NCBI GenBank assembly: GCA_963971535.1
Contig: OZ020586.1
Coordinates: 69,671,548-69,735,547 of the forward strand
DNA: 64,000 nucleotides
Origin: Notolepis coatsorum
Lineage: Eukaryota > Chordata > Actinopteri > Aulopiformes > Paralepididae
Direction: 5' to 3'
A model generated the notes under the pieces. That model did no database searches. It saw nothing but the letters and a program-made list of their open reading frames with translations, and was not told where the DNA came from. Position 1 is the stretch's first letter. Each line of letters starts with the position of its first letter. Below are positions 20,547 through 33,275 of the stretch, one piece after another. Position numbers and translations under genes: made by a program.

Positions 20547-22720
20547 ATTGGGTTTAATCCTAAACTCAAGGTCTATGAGGGCAACTCTCTCGGAGCGGTG
20601 CCAGGAAGATATCCTTGGTCAGGGAGTTTCATCCTGGCAGGTTGGTTACGGCTTGGTCCGTAATGCGCCTGCTCAGCAGGATGGCGTTGGCCCACTCTGT
20701 GGTTCTGCTTGGCCTCCCCTTTATGAGGAAAATACAGAGGTGGTTTTCCAGCATGAGAATCGACCCTGTGAGAGACAAGTGGAGGCGCCTGAGAGTCCCT
20801 ATATCAGTGATAGGGGACCTCAACCACTGGAGGAAGCCAGGAACCCTCACCAGAGGTGTCCCCATGGGCAGCGTCACGTCTCACGTGACAGTCTTCTCTG
20901 ACGCCTCCCTAACGGGGTGGGGGGGACATGTCAGACCAACGCAGTAGGGGGCAGTTGGCCTGCTCTGTCTACCCTACATATCAACTATTGGTACTGAAGG
21001 CAGTGCATTTGGTCCTTGGGGAGCTTATCACTCTGGTGAGGAACCAGCACGTCCTGGTCAGGACAGACAGCATAACGGCGGCTTACTGTATGTGAGCAGA
21101 CAGGGCCCTCCCTGGAATACTGTATACTGCTCGGAATACTGTATGTGTTTCCCCCCATCCATCTGATACACCAGTTGTTGGAGTGGGTACATTGGGAACA
21201 CAGGACTCTTATCCTGGTTGCGCCGGACCGGGGATCAGCATCACCCCGTTCTAATTAAACTCCTAGTGGCTCCACCATGGCCACTCCCATGGTCTCGGAG
21301 AGCCCTCTCTCAGGCACACGGCTCAGTGTTTCAGCCACCTGTCCTGGGACAGCGTCTGATGGCCTGGCTGCTGAGAGGTTGAATTTCGAAAGGATAGGTA
21401 TTAACGCTGATGTGATTAATACCACCCGGAGCACGGTTTACGCAGGGAAGTGGCGTATATTTCAAGAGTGGTGTCAGGATGAGGGTCTGGACCCGATGTC
21501 ATGTACTCTATACTCGGTTCTGTCCCTGCTTCAGTCTATCTGGGATAGGCTCTCGGCTTCGACAGTGAATGTGTATTCTGTGGCTATATCTTCAAGTCAT
21601 ATAGGCTTTGAGGGCAAGCCGCTATTGAGCCACCCACTTGTAAAATGTTTTCTGCTGGGCGCACGGCGTCTCAAGCCTATTAAAACGTAATTTGTCCCCA
21701 AGCTGGGACCTAAAATTAGTCTTGGTTAGACTGTTGGGTGCCCCTTTTTAACCTCTCGAGCATGCACCGTTGAATCAGTTGTCTTTTAAGACTGCGTTTC
21801 TCCTGGCCGTCACCTCCGCTAAACGCGTGGGTGTTATTTTTCGGTTCAACCAGAGTGCCTGTCTATACAGGGGGATAATGGAAGTGTTACTCTGAGGCCC
21901 AATCCAGCCTTTGTGCCAAAGAATATCCGGAGCTCTTATCGCTCCAGGGATATTGTGCTAAAGGCTTTCCACCCTCCCCCTCACGCAGGTGAGGTGGAAA
22001 AGAGCCTTCACCTGTTGTGTCCTATTCGTGCGCTGGCGATATATCTTAAGCGCACACAGGACCTCAGGGCAGGGCTACCAGTCAACTATTTGTTTGTCAC
22101 GGTGGCCCTAACAACGCCTGTCACATTGGTTGTGCGAGGGCATCGCCCTTTGTTACACTTTGGCTGGACAGGTTCCCCCCGCAGGCATCATCGCATTCCA
22201 CCCGTGGTGTGGCGGCCACTGCTGCCCTGCTTAGAGGGGTCTCAGTGGAGGACATGTGCGCTGTGGCTTTGTGGTTCTTTGGTTCTTTTGTCAGGTTCTA
22301 TCTCATGGACATGACTGGGAGCTCTGTCTCTCATGCGGTCCTTAGTGCTGGGACCTCTTCTGCATCCTGCTACTATTGTTAGCAGGGATGTGTGCTGATG
22401 TAGACTGTGGGTTTTACGCACAGTTTACTCACATTTGTGCGTTTAGGGAAGCTGCGCCCTGTTACGCACAGTGTCCTGTCCTATCCTTATGCTCCCTGTT
22501 AGGACATGTGTGGGGCTAGGACCCTCTCTGCTTTTGATGGTCATGAAGGGATCTCAGGGGGTACATTTATCGGGGCTACGCGCTTGCTCTTTGCCCATTA
22601 GTCCAATAGGCGGAGCAAGACGCGAAGCCAGTATGAAATATAACGAAGGTTATTCTATAACCCTAGTTATGATTACTGGCAAAACGTATAGTCTAGAGAA
22701 ACGATGACGTTAGAGCCCAA
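20547..22720 (+). mobile_element. DIRS-type retroelement, RNase H and tyrosine recombinase, degenerate
   Basis: This continues the reverse transcriptase from 19287. RNase H is marked by SDASLTGWGG (about 20898-20927). A tyrosine-recombinase domain follows: an N-terminal core-binding part (21380-21690, V-Y-A-G-K-W-R-I-F-Q-E-W-C), an arginine box S-A-K-R-V-G (about 21815), and a C-terminal part with S-V-E-D-M-C-A-V-A-L-W-F and F-V-R-F-Y-L-M-D (about 22245-22315) holding the expected tyrosine. Frameshifts and stops break the frame repeatedly. The right end, with ATAACGAAGGTTATTCTATA near 22640, resembles DIRS termini. It is a dead element. Confidence 0.8.
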
Positions 22721-24500
22721 TTCGCGCTTGCCCATTGTTGCTTTTTGTAATGCACATTTTCTGTGACTACATTATTTTACTTTTCAGTTGCTGCAGCCAA
22801 TGAAAATCTGCTTACTACGCATGCTCAGACTGTTGTTCTATGGTAGTAGATGGACAGTGTATGGGAGTTCTCTCTTCTCTTGCTTATGGACATTTTCTCC
22901 TACACATCTGTCTCTAAGAAACTGAAGGTGTGCTGAAGTATTTACTAATAATGACAATGGAATAAAAAAAAATCCAAAAAACGGTTTATTATTATTAATA
23001 ATTAGATATTGTTTTTACATTATCATAGGAAAAGAGCATTATGGAAGTCGACAGTATGATACAATTAAGACATTTACATGATTCACACATTTGTCCATCA
23101 GGCGAATGTAATTTAAATTCAAAACCACCAAAAATATCAACAACTCCTCTTCCCTCATGTGAAGAAATGCTCAGTGTCTAAAATGTAGTGGAGATTTCAG
23201 AAGCAGGGGTGGGGGCGATTGATACAGCAATATAGCTAAATATTATGCATGCTGATAGTATGTCCATACAGTGAATGATATTTAAAATTATTAATATTAT
23301 CTATTTAAACTTTCTTGCTCGACAATCCCATTTTACTGCAATAAAAATGATTGTAATGAGGTTATCTAAGTTTTCCATTGGAGACATCATTTGCAGTTGA
23401 AAAAAGGTAATAAATTGCAATATATATCGCAATATCGAGACTAGTGATTATTATATAGTAGTATTTTCCCCGGAAATCAAGAAATGACCGCAAGAATATA
23501 TTTATCTTTCAAAAAAATATCTATAAGAGGGGGATCTGTAACTTGACTCAAGATCCAGGTAGTTTCCATCATTTATCCAGAAACCAACTATATCCTGTAA
23601 TCTAAAGGGGACATCTAATGGAAAATAGGCGTTGCTTTTTGTCTTTGTATGGATTTGGTCTGAAATGTCATTTAGACGCTGGGTGGATTACAATATCAAT
23701 GACAGTAGGCAACTCCTTGCCATTTGGCCAGAGTTTTAAATCTTCAGATTAACATCCTGTTCAGAATTACTGCCCCTTGTGATGTCAAAGGCAAATATCA
23801 ATAATTAATTAGCTGTGCTTTTTTGGAGTCAGGAACACTGCCTACCTAATTACTGGCCAGTTTGTAAAGGTGTTTTACTCTTGGGTGTGGGGCAGCCAGA
23901 CAGGGAAGGAAATACTTGTGTGTTGCTACACCCACCAAAAACAGCCTGTTCAAGGAAAGAAGGAGGAGCTAGAAAATTAATTAAAAGTAGATTTAAACTA
24001 GTTTCTTTGCACATAAAAATACATACAGATTCAAGAAATCATATAAAACTGTTGAAATGATACATAACATGTCCCCTGTAATGAAGACGAACAGCGCAGA
24101 GCTGCTCCAGAGATAATGAATCAATGTAAGACCGACTCATAAATAATTTGTTTTACAACAAAAACGTTGTCGTAGTGCTAACAGTTCTCAAACCCAACAT
24201 GCTTTTCAGTGTTTTACCAACTGATCCGTCCATCAGAGGAAGCACACAGCGGTGTCACTGTTGGTATGTCATGGCGACAGTTTGAGGAAATGGCTCGAGA
24301 AATGCCGGTTGTGTGTCATCTCCGTGGCAACAATTTTTTTTACAATTATCTTATTAAAAATGTCCAGGTTTTCCCAGAATGCATAGGAATCCCTCTGATA
24401 GTAACTGCCAATTCATATCAAGTTAAACTGCTGCAAATGTTTTCCTCCTCGTCTCTATTCTATGACACTTCTGTTTACTTCTAAGCTCATCTAGATACTC
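22721..24500. other. Intergenic/3' flank of gene 3
   Basis: No exon, RNA or intact element is seen. 23209-23445 is a fragment related, in reverse complement, to the left part of the hAT element at 26385 (CAGGGGTGGGGGCGATTG; TTGAAAAAAGGTAATAAATT). The part next to 24502 is probably gene 3 3' UTR. Confidence 0.4.
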
Positions 24501-24501
24501 C

Positions 24502-26201
24502 TTACAGCTGTATGAAGTCTGAATGAAGACTCTCATGTGTCCTCGGGTTTGGTGCCATGATGGAGTCTTTGACTGCTTTCTCCCCCGTATGGACCTTCAT
24601 GTGTGAGTCCAGAGACCTCTTCTCTTGATACCTTTTGCCACAAATTGTGCAGCAGTAAGGTTTCTCTCCTGTATGAGTCAACATGTGCCTCTTCAGATCT
24701 ATCTTTTGAACAAATCCTTTCTGGCAGTGTTGGCAGCTGTAAGGTTTCTCCTTCTTGTGGAATCTCTCGTGTGTCTCCAAAGAGACCTTCTGACGGAATC
24801 TCTTCCCACAAAGGCTGCATATGAAAGGCTTCTCCCCCGTGTGAATCCTCATGTGTGAATCCAGATTTCCGATCTGCCGGAATCTTTTCCCGCAAACCCT
24901 GCAGGTGAAAGGTTTTTCCCCCGTATGAATCCTCTTGTGCACATCCAAATGCTGAGTCATGGTGAATTTTTTACCGCAAAGATCACAGGCATAAATTCTT
25001 GGTTTCTCTCCTGTGTGGCACTTGATGTGTCTCCTCAAAACGGTGTTTTCAATGAACGTTTTCCCACAGAACTCGCAGATGTAAGGTCTGTCCCCAGCAT
25101 GCAGTTTAACATGCCTCTCTAAAGACCCTTTCCTGGGAAACTCTTTCCCACACTCTTTGCAGCTGTATGGCTTCTGTCCCGTGTGGATCCTCATGTGCAT
25201 CTCCATGTCCCGAAAGCTGATTCCGCAGACGTGACAGATCTTGCTGGTCTCTCTGTGAGTCTGAATGTGAGCCCTCAAACTATCAGAGGACTCGGAATGC
25301 TCTCCGCACGCGCCGCAGACTAACCCCGGATCACTCAGGTGCGTTTCCACGTGCCTCACGAAGTTCCCCTTGTTGTGGAATTCATTGCCACACACTTTAC
25401 AGCAGTGAGGAGTAGCCTGTCGTGATCTCCTGCGCTTGTTCTTGACGGAGGAGACGTCTATGGCGTCCTGCGGCGCGTGCGTCTTCATGTGCTTTCTGAA
25501 CTCTGTGTTCTTAACGAATCCTTCCTCACAAACCTTGCAACTGAACGGTGTCTCGCCCGCGTGCGATTTCATGTGTCGCTCCAAAGAGCCCGCATGGCCA
25601 AAGTCTTTGCCGCAAATTCTGCAGTTATAAGGTTTCTCTGCCGTGTGAATTCTCATGTGCGTTACCATGTTCCCTTTCTGATTAAAGCCTTTGCCACAGA
25701 CTTGACAGCTGAAGGGTTTCTCTCCTGTGTGAAGTCTTATATGGGTTTCCTGAGCCCGGATTGAAGGGAACTTCTTCCCGCACACATCGCAGGTCCTGCT
25801 GTTTTCCCTGTGAGACTGTAAGTGAGTTTTCAACGTCTCCGACGACTCCAAACGTTCGCCACACAGACCGCAGAGACCTTCCGATTCCTTGACGTGCTTC
25901 TCCACGTGCTTCATCAAGAAGCCCTTCCTGTCGAAAGTCTTTGCGCACACTTTGCAGCAGTGGGAGACAATGGGATAATTTTCGTCCCCTTCGTTTGCGG
26001 GTACAGGACTTCCTGGAGAAGGCGGGGCGGCGTCGCTGGCTGGTTCCGATCCTCCACAGTCCTCTCCGTCGGGTTGTGGCTCCGTGGGTCCAGAGGACGT
26101 GCTGGGTAGAGGCTCCGCCCGCTGGATCTGGTTCTGACGTGAGGATCTTTTTCGGCCTTCATCAGGACACTTTTTCACCCGGACAGAACGCTTCTGGGAT
26201 T
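24502..26201 (-). CDS. C2H2 zinc-finger terminal exon, 16 fingers (gene 3)
   Basis: Terminal exon of a predicted DNA-binding protein. The acceptor is at 26202-26203 (CTCCCCAG|AATCCC), phase 1, with 565 residues to the stop. The N-terminal 90 residues are basic then acidic ([17 protein letters not shown]). Fingers fall in two blocks: six, a linker ([13 protein letters not shown]), then ten. Each block opens with the same order: H-C-C-K-V-C finger, an irregular C-G-x-C-G-E finger, then T-H-R-E-N/T-S-R/K. The array therefore looks like two gene-2-type arrays joined. Finger 9 is three residues short. It ends S-D-F-I-Q-L, as gene 2 does. No ATG opens this exon and the first in-frame candidate is a GTG, so a 5' exon is required; the best candidate is 53003-53252. 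Confidence 0.9.
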
Positions 26202-26490
26202 CTGGGGAGGAGAACCAGAATGGTCTTGGTTATTTTTCTATAAAATATCTATTTCATACAAACATGGTAGGGAAAAGGTGATGTGCATTTCCCTCCTTCA
26301 ATAATCAATAATGTGCTGTGTGTGTGTTTGCATACACAGGATTCTAGAGGTCTGTGTCTGCAACTATTTTTTATATGTATTTATTATGGGTGGGAATCAC
26401 CAGATGCCCCATTATCATGATACTAGAGACACAATATTGCGATTTATTACCTTTTTTCAACTGGAATGGAATGGAAACCTTATCTGCAAT

Positions 26491-28257
26491 CAGGGTTCGA
26501 AATTAACGGGGGCTTGGGGCAAAATGCCCTCGAAAATTGACCAAATGCCCCCGAATATCAGTTAAGGGGGGCAAAAAAAGCCCCTGACAGTTTACTAATT
26601 ATATATATAATTATATATATGCTCTACAGTGCGAGCATTTCCCTCGTATTGCCCCTAATAATATGTGTGTGTGCAAACCGGAAAAATCATTTACTTGCAG
26701 TGTGCGAGACAGACGAGTGATTGTGAAGAATTACAAAACAGCTCCGCTGTTAATAGTTCAGATTGAAACTGGACTGAAATTCAGTTTTTGGGTGGAATGT
26801 TTGTTCCAAGGAGGAGGGAGGCGGGGCCCGCTGCGTGTTACAGGCACTTGAGAGGTGCTGCGAACACAGAGAGAGCGCTCTGCTCTCATCAAGCATTACA
26901 CTGCTATCTTAACGTTAGCAAGCTAAGCATCTGCATAGCGCGACGTGGCTGTGTAACGTTAAGTAACTTGTGTTCGGCGGGGAAAGACCATTCCATTTGT
27001 AACACAACTCCAAAAGAATAACATCCAAATCCGATCCCGATGCGCATTTCCTTCATTCCACAGCGCTGAGCGCGCAACGTATTTCATTGATCGATCTGGC
27101 CAGAGCCTATACTCACAAACGTTGCGTCAGTGGCGGCTCTACCACTAGGGGCGCTCAGGCGCCGCCCCCCCTCAGCTCCTACCCTGGTTATATGAGAGAA
27201 CAAGACAAATACGTTTTTAGTTTTTTTGTTTTATAGCCCTATAAATAATATAAACATGTTTAAAATTAATAATATTTACTCATTTTAAGTATGTTTGTGT
27301 TTCCAATGCACAATATAACGTTATTATCGCAATTAAAAAACACTCGTTTTCCAAAGCAGGAAGTGACATCACGTTTTTTTTTATTTATTTTTTTTTTCCG
27401 TATTTCTCGCCCGGGCTAGAAGCGATAGCGCTCTGAGTGCGCGTCACAGTTTGATCGCTGTCTCCGTCACAGCCAATCAGTGCATACGGCGTTGTGCGTT
27501 GAAATATGACTATTATGTTGGAATCCGAGCGCGATTTGAAGCGGTCTAGGCAGCCGCGTGAACTTCCGTGAAGTATTTTCCATAGCCGCATTTTCGTGGA
27601 GACGCTCTCTGATTGGCCGACGCGATGCCAGTTTTTTTCCATAGCCGCATTTCTCGGGTTGGCTTACAGAGAGAATGCAACACAGCAAGTTCAGCAACAG
27701 CAGTTCAGTCGACTCGTCAACAACAACAGCAACTACACTGAGCTTAGGCACTCTTTCAAAGTTGGTTAAGGTTAGAGTTTGTCTTAGAGCATGGCGATAG
27801 AACGCCAGGTAGTTTGCAGGCTGTTCGAGGCGGAAATGGACAAAGACACAGCTCTTCACTCACACAGCTTGCTATATATGGATGCAGTGTGGAGGGACAT
27901 GTATGGACAATGGATGGACATCAACACAGGCTGGATGGACAATGCCATGGAGTGGATATACTTTATCAACAAGCCAACAACAAGGTAGATTAGCGATCTT
28001 AACTCTAGTTTAATACATGATACGTTGTCTACTGATGCCGCATAACGTTGTAACGTTACAGCTACTGCTAGCTGTTAGCTCCGTTAGCTTAGCTCGCCAC
28101 TTTTATAATTACTGCATGGAAACGGAGTAACGTTAACGTTTAAACGTTATGTCGAGGTCATACAATACTACAGTCGACATAAGGTTAACATTACCCCGTT
28201 TCCATGAAGTGTTTAAATAGCAGCAATCTTGTTGAAAATGTAACTTTACTAAAATGC

Positions 28258-28295
<38 letters not shown>

Positions 28296-29284
28296 GCTCT
28301 CGCTCTCTCTCTCTCTCTAATTTTGCGGCATGTGGGACATAACCACTCAGACAATGAATGGTAACTTGTTTAAAATAACGAGCTTTACAAATGTGTTTAT
28401 TATTGAATGGATCTGACATCATCTGAGAGAGAGAGAGAGAGCGAGAGAGAGAGAGAGCGAGAGAGAGAGAGAGCTGTGCGTGTTTGTGTTGCTGCTGATG
28501 CATAATGAATGAATGGTGAGTTGTTTAAAATGACAACATACATGTGTTAATTATTTGATTTGATTGATCCGAGAGACAGAGAGAGATTGCTCCAGAGCAT
28601 CTCAGAGCATTACATTTTCAACTCGACCTATTAACGAGAACTGCGACCTACAAGGCACCAGCGGCAGCGGCCGCTACTGCGTTGCGTGTGTGGGGTTTTT
28701 CATCAATTTGAAACAAGCCTCTTGACTGTTGGAATTAGGGATGTTAAAAATAAAATATCTAATAATATTATTCAATATTAGACATTCATTGATCCAGAGG
28801 CAACCGGTTATTATATCAAGACAACAACACAACTTGCCCTCACTCAGGGACAATAATATGTAATCTATTTAGATAGAATATGTATGTATTATTTACAGAT
28901 AATTGAAGGTACCTCAAAACATGAAACCAAGCCATGATGTCACACATCGTGTGTGTGTGTGTGTTACTTGAACAATTGTCACTGTGCTCCTAAATTTCTG
29001 TGTGCTCCTAAATTTGTATTTAGATTTTATTTATAAACATTTTATTTAGGAGCACATGTGCTCCTTGGGAAAAAGGTTAGCGTAGAGCCCTATATATGGA
29101 GACATTAACATTACGTTATCAAACATACGAAGACTGTAAAAAAAAGTTTCAACAATGTTTTATAATCTTTATGTTAATTTTCATTATAAAAATGTTGTGC
29201 CCCCGAAATACAAAAAAAGCCCCCGAAAAGCTATTAAGGGGGGCAAAAAAAGCCCTTGAAAAAAAATGTTAATTTCTAACCCTG
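26491..29284. mobile_element. hAT element with exact 8-bp duplication
   Basis: It starts CAGGGTTCGAAATTAACGGG and ends AAATTTCTAACCCTG-like (TTAATTTCTAACCCTG). TCTGCAAT flanks it exactly at 26483-26490 and 29285-29292. Subterminal GGGGGCAAAAAAAGCCCC blocks occur at both ends. It is 2.8 kb long without a recognisable transposase, and includes (CT)n and (GA)n tracts. Confidence 0.85.
28257..28473. repeat. (CT)n and (GA)n microsatellites in inverted order
   Basis: 28257-28318 is CT-rich and 28424-28473 is GA-rich, about 105 bases apart. Both are flanked by related sequence (GACAATGAATGG / AATGAATGGTGAG; TTGTTTAAAAT). They may form a hairpin. Confidence 0.7.
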
Positions 29285-30152
29285 TCTGCAATAATATATA
29301 ATCTGTTTGAACTATTAACACTTTGAGTGCCAACAACGAGATTCTCGTTAGTTCATGCCAACCGCTGAGTGCCAGAGAGACGAGAGATCTCGTTTTTGAT
29401 CGTTATTTGTATTATTATCGATTTCCATTCATTTTTCATCAATCTAGCCTCACGTTACCAGTGGGGATCTGTCTGAACTCGAACAGGGAAAATACCACCC
29501 CCTATCGTTTCTCCGGATCCCCTTTGGATTGGATTGAATGAAATGCATGGAGAAAAAAAAGTCCTGCTTCCACATTTTACTTGTCAGACAAGTAACCGGA
29601 GACGATCCAAGTAATCGCCCACCACCAGAACAGCGGAAAATGTGTTTCCAGTACCCAGCATTGGATATTTGGAATGGCGATCAGGAATTGGAATAATATT
29701 TTTGGAGAACATCTGATCTGAGGTAAGGAATCTATTTTACCAGTCTTGGGATAATCAGAGCTATTTTCACCTATATATCAGCGTGTGCCATATGTGTGTA
29801 TGTGTGTGTCTGTGTGTGTGTGCGATCAGGAAATAAGATAATCGATTTTTCAGCCCGCTTCTATAGCGTGCAAAAGTACACATATACTATCGATAATCTA
29901 GCGTTCATTTGAAAACGATTCATAAATAGGCCGAAAAAGTGTTTTGTGTATTCCAGTGTATTCTAGGGAGATGTGCATCTCCATCACTGAGGCCGATGCG
30001 ATGCGCATCTCGATACGGTGCCACTGCCAACGATACATTAACGATACATTTGAAGCACCGGGCGATGCGATGCGATACGATTCACCCCTGTTGAGATACG
30101 ATACGATTCGATACGATTTTATTCAACATAATGCGATTCGGGGCGATACGAT

Positions 30153-30974
30153 CAGGGCACGAAATTAGAGCCCGCCACCCACCATTGGCGGGCAGATTTT
30201 AGGTTTGGCGAGTGAGACTGAGAGGTATGTCCGCCATGTGGCGGGCAAGCAAATAGTCATGTGAAAACCGATCTAAAAACATGATCAAATTCTTAGCGGA
30301 GTTCTCACTCGCTGACTTCTGTCTCAAGCACACAGACCTGCAGCACACTGCTCCTCCTCCTCCTCCTGCCCCTCCCAAACCTGTGTAAACACAGAGGCTC
30401 CTATTGCATCGGGCAGTCTGCTGACTGCTCTAGTCTAGTGGGACCTCCGTGAGCTAACGTTAGCTACCGTTACAAAATGACCCAGTCAACTATTCACTTT
30501 TAGTTTAATACATGAGGCATTGTCTAACGTTATCTAGCCGGCTAGCTACTGTTAGCTCCTGATATCAACAAATGCTCCAGCAATAGTCTAGTAGTGCATG
30601 ATACCTCCGTTGGCTAGGTAGCTCACGTTAGCTCACGTTAGCTCACTACAAAATGTCCCAGTAAACTAAATAGTTCACTGAGGCGTTGTCTTAAAGATAG
30701 CTCCTGATATCAATGTCTTATAACATTGATTCGATGCGTATTCGAGCCCCTGGCTTCCATCGCATGAGGGCATGCTGAATGTGATTTGACCAAAGCAGAA
30801 TATAGGGTCCAGCTGCAGCGCCGGAGAATCCTTGCTGGAGCTGGAGGCTACTCGAGTATACACACAGACTGTTTGCAGATAGTGAGCATTTTGACTTGTT
30901 GCATGCTGGCGATGTCTCGCAGATAATACAACTACAAGTATGATTATATAATATATATATTTTATAAAAATAAA

Positions 30975-31027
<53 letters not shown>

Positions 31028-31035
31028 CCAAAAAC
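30153..31035. mobile_element. hAT-like element, truncated relative of 2379-3337
   Basis: It begins CAGGGCACGAAATTAGAG and follows 2379-3337 in order: CCCGCCACCCACCATTGGCG, ACCCAGTCAACTATT, GCGCCGGAGAATCCTTGC, then the AT-rich stretch. Beyond 31035 a different hAT terminus intervenes (GATCGGGGCATCCCTA near 31110). A remnant of the original right end reappears near 31365-31400. Confidence 0.65.
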
Positions 31036-31502
31036 GATCGGTATCGGCTGATATGGCTCATAGACAATCGGTGATGGGTATCGGTGGCAAAAACCGTGAT
31101 CGGGGCATCCCTAATTATGTTCCGTTATATCCTGCAAAGAGGGTAGAGTGAGGAGTCTGATGATGTTTAACAGTAGGTTACAATTTAAGCTTAAGATTGA
31201 ATTTACATGTATTGATTAATCAATCATCAATGAATATATTAAAATAATTTGCTTAAAATTTTACTCTGGCCTCTTATTTAAGTGTATTCTTCAACATATG
31301 ACCCTATCTACTTGAAATTGACTGAATTGTTTTTATATATATGTGACACAAAAATGCGTTTTCTTTTGGCTGGTAAGAAATATGCTTGGCGGGTAGACTT
31401 TTGCACAGTACTGTGTTTTCTATCCACTTTAGCTAAAAACACACACACACACACACAATGTATATACACACTACTGTGAGACAATAATAATCACACACAA
31501 AG

Positions 31503-32366
31503 GGATTGTCAGCCCTGTGCAAGGATAACAACCTACAGCTGAACAAGCTAAAGACCCAGGAGATGATCGTGGACTACAGGAGGAAGAAGACCGACATACA
31601 GCCCCTGTACATCGACGGGGGATGTGTGGAGAGAGTCTCGGTCATCAAGTTCCTGGGTGTCCACCTGGAGGATGACCTGACCTGGAGAATCAACACCACG
31701 GCGATAGTAAAAAAGGCACAGCAGAGACTCTACTTCCTGAGAGTACTAAGAAACTACCACCTCAGACAAGACCTGCTTGTGTCTTTTTACCGCTGCTCCG
31801 TGGAAAGCATCCTCACCTACTGCATAAATGTGTGGTTCCTCAGCTGCACAGCCGCAGAGAGGAAGGCGCTCCAGAGGGTCGTCAACTCGGCCCAGAAGAT
31901 CATCGGCTGCCCCCTCCCCTCACTGGAGGGACTATACAACTCCAGCTGCCTCAAAAAAGCAGTAAAAATACTTTAGGACCCACACCACCTGGGCAACAAG
32001 CACCTCGTGCGGCTGCGCTCGGGCAGGCGTTTCAGCGTCATGCCCACCCGGACTAACAGACTGAAGTTTAGTTTTTATCCCAGGGCCATATGTGCACTAA
32101 ACTCAGCTAAATTTTAAAACAACAGTCTCCTTGCACCCCCCCCCCCCCCACGCACACACACACACAACATTAAGAGATAGTGCAATTATATTTTATACCC
32201 CCCTGTTTTATTAATGTTATTTACGCCCCACCCTGTTTTTATATTTAACACTGTGTTTATGACTGTTTTTATTCTTATTTTACTAGCACCTAGGGTTGCA
32301 TTTTTTTAATTTCGTTGTAACAACTGTAACAATGACAATAAAGATCTATTCTATTCTATTCTATAA
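31503..32366 (+). mobile_element. Rex-like LINE, 3' half of ORF2 and tail
   Basis: The frame encodes N-N-L-Q-L-N-K-L-K-T-Q-E-M-I-V-D-Y-R-R-K-K-T-D, then I-K-F-L-G-V-H-L-E-D-D-L-T-W and A-Q-Q-R-L-Y-F-L-R-x-L-R. This is the segment after the reverse-transcriptase catalytic box. An in-frame stop (31974-31976) interrupts it; the frame then continues to 32117. The 3' end is AACAATGACAATAAAGATC plus (TATTC)n. A longer reverse-strand copy is at 62184-63175. Confidence 0.85.
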
Positions 32367-32485
32367 TGGCTTATAGCAGACTTAATGATTTTATAATATT
32401 TCAGATAATGAAATTAAATGTTTATCATCAACTATCCAGTTAGTATTTATATTGTAACGTTTGGCCACTTTAAATCATTGAATGT

Positions 32486-32486
<1 letters not shown>

Positions 32487-32519
<33 letters not shown>

Positions 32520-32522
32520 CGC
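32487..32522. repeat. (GA)n microsatellite
   Basis: A GA run with interspersed GC steps, non-coding. Confidence 0.8.
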
Positions 32523-32862
32523 GTTTGAGTTTGAGCGTTCTGATGCTCCGTAGCTAACCACACCATGATGGCATTTTGTCAACAACAAAGTTTGAACCTG
32601 GAGGAAGCGATATAAATAAAAGAATTGCCAATAAATGTGAAGTTATCTTTGAACCTGACAGAAGTGGATGAGAGGAAATTATATGAATGAATCGGTTTTG
32701 ACCGATGCAAAGACGCTAACAACAGATGCATCGCAAGTTCAACCTGAATTCTAGCCGATCCGCTTATTCCACCAGTGCACTCACATCGTGAAAGTTTATG
32801 CCGGTGCACCGATGCAAATCGGTGAATCTTAAAAGCTTAAAAGCTTTAAAGCATCATTAAAG

Positions 32863-33060
32863 AAGTGGGGCCTGGCAGACAGCGCTGCATGTGAGTGTGG
32901 AGACCCTGAGCAGACTGTTGACCACATCCTGACCATCTGCCCCCTATACAAACCACCCTCGGAAGCCAGCCTCTTTGATGTGGGACCAGAGTTAAGGGCA
33001 TGGCTACAAGATACGGAGTTGGACCTCTGACGTTACACGAAAGAAGAAGAAGAAGAAGAT
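32863..33060 (+). mobile_element. LINE ORF2 C-terminal end with GAA tail
   Basis: It encodes K-W-G-L-A-D-S-A-A-C-E-C-G, then T-V-D-H-I-L-T-I-C-P-L-Y. This is a C-x-C...H...C zinc-knuckle-like end typical of some non-LTR ORF2 proteins. The stop is at 33028-33030 and a (GAA)n tail follows. Only the 3' end is present. Confidence 0.75.
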
Positions 33061-33159
33061 CACAGAATCTTCTGAAACTTTCAAGAAACGAGCGTTTTTC
33101 AAAATGGTATAAAACGGAAATGAACAGATTAAAAAACAATCCGTTTCGACAATGTTGAC

Positions 33160-33275
33160 TGCAAACAAGTCATTGATAAGAGCCGGCCATATTATACACA
33201 TAGCCATAATTTAAGATATAGTTTATGCATTCGCAAATATGAGAGCTCTATCATTGAAGTGGGTGGTGGCACGCA
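33160..33275. repeat. Copy of inverted-repeat arm seen at 43231-43306
   Basis: Both contain CCATAATTTAAGATATAGTT, TATGCATTCGCAAATATGAG and a following GTGG block. It appears once here, whereas it is inverted upon itself at 43 kb. Confidence 0.75.

Noticed and set aside
27467-27990. Frames of 130 and 65 residues inside a hAT element
   Set aside because: No recognisable domain, no splice support, and located in a non-autonomous transposon.
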